A stretch of 43,175 nucleotides of DNA. It comes from Hysterium pulicare CBS 123377. Its lineage: Eukaryota; Ascomycota; Dothideomycetes; Hysteriales; Hysteriaceae. Where the stretch lies: the NCBI GenBank assembly GCA_000467715.1, contig AJFK01000893.1, positions 1 through 43,175 on the forward strand, read 5' to 3'. The notes beneath the pieces are model-generated. The model was not told the DNA's origin. It ran no database searches and saw nothing but the letters and a program-made list of their open reading frames with translations. How positions within the stretch are numbered: the stretch's first letter is position 1; every line of letters starts with the position of its first letter. A program made the translations under genes and the position numbers. Below are positions 35,251-43,175 of the stretch, piece after piece.

Positions 35251-35254
35251 GCCG

Positions 35255-36012
35255 ATGGAGCAAAGGTCAACTCTTCGACACATTCACTCCAAGCGCAACA
35301 GGCATAATGGGCATGACTCAAGAGTCATCCCTTCTCGGCTTCGCGAAAGCCAATACATCAAGCACAAATCCAAGCTCACCTCCTCCGAATATGAGTCAAG
35401 CAATCTCCCAAGCGAACTCAGTACCGCAGGCGATGAAAATCTCGGGGTTTACAAAGAAAATTCAGGTCCAAGACCTTCAGAAAGCAAACCGGCAGGTACT
35501 CAAAAGGGAATATCAGCACTAACATGATACCAAAACCAGGTGCTGCCGGCGCCTCTGCACCATCAAGCAATACGCCCACACCAAGTACAGCTGATGCCGC
35601 TCAAGTCCAGAGCGGCTCAGCCATTCCAACTCCAAGCACAATCGATGCTGCTCTAGCACAGGGCACTCCATCTACAGGAGCCCAGGGCACTCCATCTGCC
35701 ACCAATCCAGATAAGGCGTTAACATGGTGAGGTATTTGAGATAAGTTGTCGCAAATGTCGGTAAACCATGCCGTCAAGGGCATTTCTGATCTTCGATACA
35801 CTTTACCGTAGGTACTAAACTGGATCGTAAAAACTCTTCAAACGACATATTTAGGGTTCGCAGTTGCAAAAACCGGTCGGAGCATTTGGAGTCATTTCAA
35901 CATATTCAAGATCACGCTCTTTCTAGTTGCTATAATGATATCCAGCTTGCTAAGCTCTAGCACTTTCCCACTGCTGAGCTCAGCCTATTCGGTCTATGGG
36001 AAACGGTCTTAG
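35255..36012 (+). CDS. Putative small Ser/Thr/Ala-rich protein with C-terminal membrane helix
   Basis: A four-exon model joins in phase to 204 residues: 35255-35495, 35540-35726, 35779-35807 and 35855-36012, with introns of 44-52 nt and standard GT/AG ends. It begins at an ATG at 35255. The N-terminal part is polar and includes SKLTSSEYESSNLPSELS. A low-complexity segment follows with imperfect repeats TPSTADAAQVQ and TPSTIDAALAQ. The C-terminus has one hydrophobic helix (FKITLFLVAIMISSLLSS) and a short polar tail, suggesting a tail-anchored or single-pass membrane protein. Support is the consistent phase over three introns. Against it, another frame over 35127-35522 also looks coding. No family recognised. 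Confidence 0.42.
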
Positions 36013-36135
36013 AGGCGGAAGGGACGTACACTCAAAGGAAGAGAAGTAGTTTCTCAACCCTTCATATTGGCTCTCCTCTCAATTGCATTTTATCGATTTG
36101 ATGACCCTGTTTAGACCTCTACAGCAAACAGTATA

Positions 36136-36360
36136 ATGGGCCTAAGACTGGCAAAATCAGGGACAAAACAGCGAGTGAAAGAACTTGAGAGGGAGGCAGA
36201 GGCATCGTTTGCCCAGCGAGAGCTTGGAGGATGGAACGGGATGAGACCCTATCTCATCACGAGTGAAGAATGGGGGAACAAGATGAGACCCCATCTCATC
36301 ACGAGTGAAGGATGGAACAAGTTGAGAGATTTTCTCATCGCGCACTTGCTAGCACAGTGA
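36136..36360 (+). CDS. Possible small protein with three short tandem repeats
   Basis: An ATG at 36136 opens 74 codons. The first half is charged and helical (KQRVKELEREAEASFAQREL). The second half carries repeats MRPYLITSEEW, MRPHLITSEGW and LRDFLIAHLLA. The repeats coincide exactly with the hairpins of array II, so the open frame may be a by-product of DNA repeats. It could instead be a 3' exon of the preceding gene, since a good CAG acceptor (TCTACAG) precedes it. No function assigned. Confidence 0.3.
   Translation: MGLRLAKSGTKQRVKELEREAEASFAQRELGGWNGMRPYLITSEEWGNKMRPHLITSEGWNKLRDFLIAHLLAQ
36240..36339. repeat. Hairpin array II: three 7-5-7 hairpins
   Basis: GATGAGA at 36240-36246 and TCTCATC at 36252-36258 form a perfect 7-bp stem around CCCTA. 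The same arms at 36282-36288 and 36294-36300 enclose CCCCA. GTTGAGA at 36321-36327 and TCTCATC at 36333-36339 enclose GATTT with one mismatch. Units are about 40 bp apart and share ACGAGTGAAG between the first two. Confidence 0.7.
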
Positions 36361-36746
36361 GACTTTTCTACTCACTATGACAACGTCTTCCTTTGCTCCC
36401 TCCCTAGCAAATCTAGAAGTACCAGGGGCTGAAATATGGGCGTTTTTCAATGTATTCTGCGCATTGATGTCTTGAACTCATTGCGACTTATATGGTTTTT
36501 TACCAGCATGTAGCGCTTATAATCTCCACGGAATCGATTCGATCCTCTACTTCGACACTACGGTTGCGAAGAAAAGATAACAAGATCTCGGTTAAACATG
36601 GTGATATGAAAAAACCCATATGCGTGAACGCGATGTTTGCGTCATCGGTGAAACTGTGATCACGTGCAAAGTTAATTTTATGTCTATGCAGCGAAGGTTC
36701 CCTTCTGCTTTTCTCCCACAACATCACACACAAAATATATCAATAA
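36361..36746. promoter_or_regulatory. Upstream region of the zinc-knuckle gene
   Basis: 386 bp directly before the ATG at 36747. A CACGTG box sits at 36661-36666, and an AT-rich stretch with ATATATCAATAA immediately precedes the start. The promoter assignment rests on position only. Confidence 0.35.
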
Positions 36747-38467
36747 ATGTCTAACCAACCAACTAATCATTCCAATCAAAATATCCAACAAAGCAACCAA
36801 GCATTCGCCCAAACCAATCCTCAACCAGGCACTCCCCAGCAGGCTTTCCACCAACAAGCTGCTCAAGCTCAGGGAGCTCAAACTCAACAAATCCCCTATG
36901 CAAACTACCAAGCGCTACCTTTTCAAGGGGTACATAATTACCCCCAACAAGCTTCTTATCAATCTCCACCTCCTGGAGGAGCCCTCACCCAAATACAAAA
37001 CAATCAACCATATCAAACATATGGGCAAGACTTCACCCAGGGAATGCCTCAACAGCAAGCAGCCCCTGCACCTCAAACACAGAGCACACCAGTGACACCA
37101 CTGGCAACAAGCAACCCAGAGGATGCCATCCTTCCAGGCATGACCTATTCTGTTCGACAGTATAGGCCCCCTCGAGGCACCTATACAACCCAAGAAGATC
37201 TGTCCGCCAAGGGCATCAAAATAGGTCCAAAAAAGGACTGTGTGCGCTGCGTAACTTCCGGCCACAACCACTACTGGAAACAATGCAGGAACAGATGTCG
37301 TTGGTGCGGGATATTTGGGCATTTAGGAAAAGTTAGTGCAATACATCTTATCTGTAGGCTATCAAGATTCTAACACACGATTTCCAGGTCTGTCCCCAGC
37401 TTTACTGCAGTGAGAGTTGGCACCACAAGCATCTGAAAACCTCAGATCTCTCAGACTTGGGTGTCACCCAATTCAAACCAACACCAACAGAAGCCCAAAT
37501 TCTGCAAACTCATGGATTCGGGCATTTCACCCACCTAGCCACCGGTGCAGTGTTATTCCACTGGAATAATCCACCTTCATACTTACCCCAACAAGCAACT
37601 ACACAAGCAGCTCCTCCTCAACAGATGGCATCATATGCACCCCAATATGCATCACCACAAAACCCGGCATCTACAATGGGATTCTCTGCGCCACCGTCCC
37701 GTTACACCCTACCCTCATCACCATACCCACAAACGCAATCTCCCTATACGGTACCCCCTTCGCCGTACCCACAGGCGCAATCTCCCTATACGCAGCCACC
37801 TCAACCAAGCAACCAAGCGGTGTCATTCCACTCCCAAATACAAAGCACGCAATCAGGGGTACAAGCATTGCAATCGGGAATGCAGGCATTGCAACATGCC
37901 ACACCAATTGCTCCTGCGGCGTCATCATTTGGCCAGCTGGCCACTTCGAGCAGCCAGGGTATGCCGATGCCTTCCAAAGCTCACCAGGAAGGGTATGAAC
38001 TCGGGTGGAGACATAGGGACCTGCTTTCTGAGCAGGAGCAACTAACATATGATGTTCTGGGGTGGAGGAATACCGGTGGAGGACATTTGCTCAATCCAAA
38101 CCCTCCCATGCAAACGCAACAAGCACTACATCCACTTGGGCCATTCATCCCTCAGCAAAATCTACCAACAGGGTTACCCGCATCTAAATCAATGCAGTAC
38201 CAGCCTGGGTTAATGCTTCCACCCCACAATGTACCCTCATTCACACCGGTGCAGAATCTACCGCCTGCATATGGGCTGCAGCCACCTCCTTTCAATGCGC
38301 TGCCATCCCCATCAATGCAAATCCAACCTCCTCAATCTAGCTTGATGCTCCCTTCCTCCAACGCATCTACATCCACCCAAATGCAACAACCAGGCATCCT
38401 TGCTCCACCAGATCAAACTCAGGGGCAAGATGCGCGGGGAAGCAGTTACCAGCGGCGTCATGCCTAG
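36747..38467 (+). CDS. Pro/Gln-rich protein with two zinc knuckles
   Basis: Two exons, 36747-37331 and 37388-38467, join in phase 0 to 554 residues. About 135 residues of Gln/Pro/Asn-rich sequence come first (QPTNHSNQNIQQSNQAF). Two adjacent Cys/His modules follow near residues 167-201. The first is a variant (C-x2-C-x4-H-x6-C in CVRCVTSGHNHYWKQC). The second, formed across the intron, is a canonical CCHC knuckle C-x2-C-x4-H-x4-C (CRWCGIFGHLGKVC). The long C-terminus is again Pro/Gln/Ser-rich with repeats such as SPYPQTQSPYTVPP. Zinc knuckles usually bind single-stranded RNA or DNA, and the flanks are prion-like in composition. An RNA-binding, condensate-forming protein is a reasonable inference. 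No reverse transcriptase, integrase or protease lies nearby, so a Gag protein is not supported. Confidence 0.75.
37718..37801 (+). repeat. Two-copy 42-bp coding repeat
   Basis: Two adjacent 42-bp units within the zinc-knuckle gene encode SPYPQTQSPYTVPP and SPYPQAQSPYTQPP. The unit length is a multiple of three, so the frame is kept. Confidence 0.8.
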
Positions 38468-38515
38468 GATGAAGACTTGGGGGATCAATAACGGAGCGGA
38501 GTGGCCAGGTATCAG

Positions 38516-38898
38516 CTCATGAATACACTATATTCTTGAGATTTCACATTCTATGGATATACCTTATCCATATCATTCAACGTTCTCGTGGATATACCTT
38601 ATCCATATCATTCAACGTTCTCGTGGATATACCTTATCCACCCATGGATCCACTCTATCCATGCACATGTTTACCTCAAGATTTTTCTTCTTGTTTCACA
38701 GCTCATGGACATCCCTTTTCCCTGAGTACTCAAGATTCGTTATTGTCCAAATGTACAGTCATGGATACAGGGTATCTATCGGTTCGTGTTCTTCATTTTC
38801 AGCTTTATTTTACCTATCAGCTCATGAATGTGTCTTATTCTTGAGATTACATTTTTGTATTGTTTTGCATTGTACGCATGGATACACCATATCCATTG
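38516..38898. repeat. Hairpin array III: nine short hairpins 3' of the zinc-knuckle gene
   Basis: Two alternating hairpin types begin 49 bp after the zinc-knuckle stop codon. Type 1 is a stem RTGGATA/TATCCAY around 5 nt: 38552-38572, 38588-38607, 38623-38641, 38761-38779 and 38878-38896, plus CATGGAT/ATCCATG at 38643-38663 with 7 nt. Type 2 is CTCATGRA/TYYTTGAG-like with one constant internal mismatch: 38516-38540, 38702-38726 and 38821-38845. Types 1 and 2 alternate with a combined period near 117-119 bp in the right half. Pair-preserving changes include A-T to G-C (first versus third type 1 unit) and G-C to G-T (38763/38777). Confidence 0.75.
38554..38640 (+). repeat. 35-bp perfect tandem repeat, about 2.5 copies
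   Basis: A 35-bp unit starting TGGATATACCTTATCCAT begins at 38554, 38589 and 38624; the third copy matches for 17 bp. The near-identity implies recent expansion by slippage or unequal exchange. Confidence 0.9.
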
Positions 38899-39275
38899 AA
38901 ATCGTAGGTGGCACCTGGGGACTACGCATAGCGAGTCGTTGGCGATTCGTACCATATCTATGAACTAAGAAAACCCTCATTGAAACTTGCGGCATCTTCA
39001 TCTTCGTGAACAATGTGTGCTCCGCACTTTTCAGCATACAGGAATTAACGATGCGCCCAGGGCCGGGTGATTCGTCCCGTCATGGCTGCACAATCAAAAA
39101 CATCAAAGCTCACATACCAGGAACATAGAATCCTATTAACCTTAAAGTTTCTTATAGCGATGGGGACCATCATTGCTACACCTCTGTCCTCCTGTCATGA
39201 TTTAACCCCAGTCGCATGCATCGTCATACAAAAGGTTCCGAAGCGCAGCACTTAACCTTCTTCCACTCATACTGC
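38899..39275. other. Spacer between convergent genes
   Basis: 377 bp between the hairpin array and the 3' end of the coiled-coil gene. No gene or repeat recognised. Confidence 0.45.
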
Positions 39276-40621
39276 TCAGTCCCGTTCCAACCAGAAATCC
39301 AACTCTGTCCAGTGCTTTTGACCTCTGAGCTTGTCTGGTATCGGCAGGATACCCATCTTGATTATCCTTTGCCCGTCAAGTTGGGCCAATAAAGCACAGA
39401 GCCTCTTACGGTTTAGACACAAGGCGCAGGTCCGTCTCTGGCCATCATCCCACCTCTCGTTTCTTCCAGTATAAATCAAGCTTCCGATACACCGAGGTTT
39501 TTTGAAATAAGTCTTAGTGTTCTTGGCGATCTTATTAAACCTTTCGAGGTGCTTTTCGTCTTTGTAACTTTTGGTGATGCAGGCTTGCAGTGCTTGAAGA
39601 GTCTTCGGGGGTATGGAGCCGCTGTCTTTCCACTCTCCACGCTCATCATTATTCTTGCTTTCGCTTGAGGGTACGAAAAGCATAATTTCGAACTCAAAAT
39701 CACCTGGTACCTTGAGTGCTTCTGATGTATTCGGCCCCCCGTGGCCGCTGCGCTGGGCTTCAGCAATTGGTAAATCAACTTGGTCGGGCTCAAGGTTCCG
39801 GTCATTGCGTGGCGGCACTGAACCATACAATTCCGGGAAGCTGTCTGGAGTCTGTCTGCGGAAGTCCACTGGTAGAGGAGAGAGCTCTGGGGAGGGCCTC
39901 GGTGTCCCGATGGATCTGATCGCTGAATTTCGTGGGTTCGCCCTTGGTAATTCGATAGCACTCGATATCGATGACAATCCTCTCTTTCTACTTGACGACT
40001 CTCGTGACCCTGCCTCACCGGCTTCAAGCTGTTTCTTCAAATCGTCATACTTTTCTTTGAGATTTCTGAATGCCACCTTCTTACTCTCAATCTCTTTATG
40101 ACTTCTATCGAGGGCATGTGTGAGAGTCTCAATGGTTTGGTCCTTCCTCGCGATCTTATCTTTCAAGTCGGTGTACTTTTTCTGAGCCTTTTCGGAGGAT
40201 GCCTTGAGATTCTCGATTTCTGCTGTGCACAGAATAGAGCGTTAGCTATCTGAAAGTCCTATTCGAGGTGGTGGGTTTGGTAAGAAGGCTGAACGTTCAA
40301 GGGCGAACACTGAGAAGGTGCGAGCTAAAGGGTGACAATTCCAAAGGTACCTGTGTGAATGCTCTCGAACATTGGCCCGCTTCTTCCACCTTGTTGGTTC
40401 AATTTCATTCCTAGTTGTATCTGCTCGGTCAACCGCTTAGATTTCTCGCGTGTCTCTCGCAATGGACTTGCGTCCGTTTGTATGTGAGATTCTGTCAGTC
40501 TGGGATCGATAGGTACATGTCGTTGGTTCTGGGATACAAGATGAAATGTGTCATGCGGTGGAGAGTTCTGGCTTTGCTGGTCTGTAGAGGATGGTGGACT
40601 TTCGGACCGAGATTGAGACAT
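39276..40621 (-). CDS. Coiled-coil protein with Cys-containing C-terminal domain
   Basis: Exons 40351-40621 and 39276-40222 join in phase to 405 residues. The ATG at 40621 is the first one in frame. Residues 1-60 are polar and disordered. A coiled coil follows over about 90-160 (EIENLKASSEKAQKKYTDLK, IARKDQTIETLTHALDRSHK). A Ser/Pro-rich linker comes next, then a C-terminal domain with RRTCALCLNRKRLCALL, MGILPIPDKLRG and HWTELDFWLERD. This C-terminal pattern (CxxCxxxxRxC followed by a Pro-Leu-Pro-like segment) occurs in unnamed fungal proteins I recall, with no function known to me. The intron of 128 nt is the longest in the window. It may be nuclear, but no localisation signal is clear. Confidence 0.78.
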
Positions 40622-41152
40622 TGTCGGCAATAAGCGCTAAACGGTCAATGAGTAGGGAAATATGTAATTTAGTGCCGGTGGGAAGTGGATAGGCGAAGGT
40701 GAAGAGAAAAAATAGTGCAGGAGTGAAGATGTTGACGTATCGAATCCTTGCGGGCCCATCACGTGATTCTACGTAGGCACATGTCGGCTGGCAATTTGCA
40801 GGTGGTCTTGACGAATGATCATGTGAGGTTATTTTTCTGGTTGAAGAAATTCACTTGTGTAGAAATTGAAAAGGAACGTGCTTCGCAATGGGCGAAGTGT
40901 CCCTGAAGGAATAAATCATATACAATAACACTTCCTCACTGAAGGACTCGTTTGCAGATGGGGTGAAGGACGACTAGAAAAGTATGAGAAATGCAAGAGA
41001 AGATACCACGTCTCGCCTGTCTGAACATTCGAAGTGTTGGTGTATCATCTAGAAGTCAAAGTCGCCGATCTGAATCAGATTAATGTGCCTACCCGTTACT
41101 CCTCCCAATGAACGTTCAAGACTGGTCGCACGCACGTCGTACAAAGGCCCGT
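40622..41152. promoter_or_regulatory. Upstream region of the coiled-coil gene with CACGTG palindrome
   Basis: 531 bp between the coiled-coil gene start and the cupin gene end. A ten-base palindrome ATCACGTGAT lies at 40758-40767, 137 bp before the ATG, a suitable distance for a bHLH/bZIP site. No gene is supported here. Confidence 0.4.
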
Positions 41153-41759
41153 CTAATGGTCTGCCTCCATCCACAATTTCGGCAGAGGACCAGCATCACC
41201 ATAAACGGGATCGACATCAGGAACTGGCACGTTGTAGCATTCAGCAGCCTTCTTTCTCGTCTCTTCTGGCAGGTCTTTGCAATAATTCATATCCCATTTC
41301 GGGGATCCCTATCATAATCATCAGTACCTCGTGACTATTTGAAGAGGGGGCGCAAACCTCAGGATAGAAGCCAATGAACTCGTAATCTCCCTCGGAGTCG
41401 ACAGAAGCATGACTAACACCTGCTGGCAGAACGAAAACATCTCCTTCCGCTACCTCAAGTTTCATTCCATTCTCTTTCCCTTCCTCATTCCGATCTTCGT
41501 CAATCGGCGACTTTCCCAACGAATACGTACTTTTGCCCTTCAATACCGCGTAACACTCATGCGTGTTCGAATGGAAGTGAGCTACTGGATACGTCTTCCA
41601 TTGCCCGCCTTTTAGCCATCTATTTTCTTCGATTCGCTTCAAGATGCTTTCGGGATCAAGGCCTTGGACTGCCCCACGATAGACGAGAATTGGGAGCTTG
41701 GAATTAGGCACGTGGGGAGTCGCAGAGATGAAATATTTCTCGGGCTCGGAGACTGTCAT
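41153..41759 (-). CDS. Small single-domain cupin protein (YjlB-like)
   Basis: Exons 41358-41759 and 41153-41308 join in phase 0 to 185 residues. The cupin motif 1 is seen as AHFHSNTHECYAVLKGKSTYSLG (two His and Glu as metal ligands), and motif 2 as GDVFVLPAGVSHASVDS with the third His. The second exon completes GSPKWDMNYC and ends in a conserved-looking VPVPDVDPVYGDAGPL tail, typical of this small fungal and bacterial group. It should be a metal-binding beta-barrel in the cytosol. Its substrate is not known for the family. The fold assignment is firm, the activity is not. It shares a divergent or tandem arrangement with no obvious pathway partner. Confidence 0.88.
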
Positions 41760-41951
41760 ATTCGATATACATCCTTCAAATGTTCAGGGGCAGAGGGCAA
41801 TATAAGGGGAATTGAAAGCGCACGGGAAAGGATTTCCCTACTTGGGATTTTCCAGACCAGGCTGACGTCATCACAATGCAAGCCTTTGCACTAATGGGAT
41901 ACATTCGGAAACCTCACTAAAATCACTGTGAAACCTCCTCATTATTAGGCC

Positions 41952-42817
41952 TCATTGTCTCTCTCCCTTGACTAAGACCAAACATTCGTGTCCTTCTGGT
42001 AAATCGCCAAAAGGCCACACCACTCCCCTTCGCTTCAGATCCTCAATTGCCGCAAGAGGTTCGCCATGGTGGACGTAGAATCCCGAATCGGCACACGACA
42101 CTGCTCCGTTCTGGGTGCTATCATTGAATAGCGTCCCATGCTCCTTCGCAGTTCGTACATATCGGACTGGAGACGATGACATGACCTTTTGCGCATATTC
42201 CCGGGTGAAGTCGAGATTTCAAGCCTCAAGCCCGTCGCCAAACGCGCGAAGAAATGCCATGAGGGCAGCGGGATGGCTACTTAGAATGCCGAAGATTGGT
42301 CTTGTACCATTTGTTGTGATATTTACGAGTAATTGACGAAGGAGCTAATGAAATTCAATCAGGCGCTGGTCAGAGACACGCATACGTACGAGTATCCGCT
42401 CACTCACCTTCGTTGCCAACCCTTGACGTCGGTACTGTGGCCTAACGCACAGCTGTGCGATCCAGCAGATGTCGTGCTCTTTGTCTTTCCATCGACTCGC
42501 AAAAACATGGCCCACGAATTCCTCCCCTTTATACGCCCTGCCGCAGATGTTGGCCGCATCCCTCGGCATGCATTCTCCGCGAAGACCGTTCGCGGTCATT
42601 CTTACTCGGTTGCCTGTTGGAGATTACTAGAAAAAGCGTCAAGATGCGACGAACAATGCTTACCCTCCTTCGCGAAAGCACCCATGCGCTCTTCAGCGAG
42701 TTTGCCCCTGACGCCGTATGCCTCTGAAAAAATTGTCGCGGATTGCTGTAGCATGTCATCGGTCGCGTCCCCCTCGGTGTGCATCTCTAGACGAAATCTA
42801 GAGGTCGACGTCTCCAT
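41952..42817 (-). pseudogene. GNAT-family N-acetyltransferase interrupted by one in-frame TGA
   Basis: Exons 42664-42817, 42408-42613 and from 42344 downward join in phase. They read AYGVRGKLAEERMGAFAKEG, then NRVRMTANGLRGECMP and CWIAQLCVRPQYRRQGLATK (the acetyl-CoA loop QxxGxA type), then FGILSSHPAALMAFLRAFGDG. The frame then meets TGA at 42219-42221 (codon 162). It continues in the same frame as DFTREYAQKVMSSSPVRYVR, DSGFYVHHGEPLAAIEDL and GHECLVLVKGERQ to the stop at 41952. The post-stop 88 codons are well preserved and match the usual end of this fungal GNAT group, so the full length would be about 250. If TGA terminates, a 161-residue protein with the acetyl-CoA site but no C-terminal part remains. 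Recent nonsense mutation is the simplest reading. Confidence 0.7.
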
Positions 42818-43175
42818 ATCGAAATCCAGGTCTTACGACGTTTAGAAACCGCCTGCGGGTTACTGAGAGGTCGGGTAAGGACGTTGAACATTGCACAGAA
42901 CGAAGCTCACTTGGAATGAGTCAAAGGTAGATTTTATCGAAGGTAAGCTTCCGGGCGACCCACTCAATGATCCACTTCCTTACCATGGGAGTAGCGTGCG
43001 AATCGAATACATTATGCTTAGAGGATGAATTCAAGAAGTTATACGTACTCCATGCTCTACCCAAAGCCACCTAAGTCTAGGTAGATCCTATTGCATAAGC
43101 TTCTTTTAAATGATCTCAAAGATGGCAACTTGCTTTAACGCCATATACAGAGATTGAATCAGCTTTACAGGCTGG
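42818..43175. other. Right-end non-coding stretch
   Basis: 358 bp upstream of the GNAT gene; probably its promoter. No other feature seen. Confidence 0.45.

Noticed and set aside
36747-38467. Zinc-knuckle protein as a retrotransposon Gag
   Set aside because: It contains a spliced intron through the knuckle, and no protease, reverse transcriptase, integrase or long terminal repeat was seen on either side.
38516-38898. CRISPR array or bacterial-type terminator cluster
   Set aside because: Units are hairpins of two kinds with irregular spacing, not identical repeats with unique spacers, and the genome is eukaryotic.
38553-38963. Long plus-strand open frame across hairpin array III with HGYTLSI-like repeats
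   Set aside because: The peptide repeats follow directly from the palindromic DNA repeats; there is no independent sign of coding.
42219-42221. TGA read as selenocysteine
   Set aside because: Fungi of this group lack the selenocysteine machinery, and the position is not an active-site Cys in GNAT enzymes.

Overview
The window looks like a gene-dense segment of a filamentous ascomycete (Pezizomycotina) chromosome. The protein-coding genes carry one to eight short GT-AG introns (mostly 44-80 nt). The gene families are typical of that group: a highly reducing polyketide synthase, a HET-domain protein, a fungal rhodopsin-like membrane protein, a ChtBD1 chitin-binding protein and a berberine-bridge-type oxidase. 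I saw no bacterial or viral gene and no convincing tRNA. The species cannot be named from the sequence alone.

Left part (1-13.2 kb): a cytochrome P450 (677-2313, +), a large secreted chitin-binding protein with a Ser-rich stalk (3318-6277, +) and a 4CL-type acyl-CoA ligase (6496-8349, +). These are followed by two unnamed fungal families on the minus strand, one intact (8394-9974) and one frameshifted and short (10520-11360), and by a small conserved protein with a Cys4 zinc site (12249-13124, +).

Centre (13.3-28.9 kb): a nine-exon highly reducing type I PKS of 2583 residues (13278-21457, -) with order KS-AT-DH-cMT-ER-KR-ACP. Further genes on the same strand are a fungal rhodopsin-fold membrane protein (23434-24707), a short-chain dehydrogenase (25706-26736) and a secreted FAD-linked oxidase (27178-28901). 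Together with the P450 and the acyl-CoA ligase these make a plausible, unnamed polyketide cluster. The PKS would build a reduced C-methylated chain. It has no release domain, so the ligase could activate or capture the acid. P450, SDR and FAD oxidase would tailor the product. No pathway regulator or transporter is visible, and the cluster edges are inference.

Right part (28.9-43.2 kb): a decayed gene with two in-frame TAG codons (30355-30990, -), a HET-domain protein (31217-33525, +), then an unusual 34.0-38.9 kb stretch. It holds small low-complexity genes, a Pro/Gln-rich double zinc-knuckle protein (36747-38467, +) and three arrays of short hairpins. Two of the arrays share a geometry of about 7-bp stems with 5-nt loops and show pair-preserving substitutions. 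I consider this the most original signal in the window. The end holds a coiled-coil protein with a Cys-rich C-terminus (39276-40621, -), a small cupin (41153-41759, -) and a GNAT acetyltransferase interrupted by one in-frame TGA (41952-42817, -).

All exon junctions given as consistent were checked by hand for GT/AG ends and reading phase. No homology search was possible.
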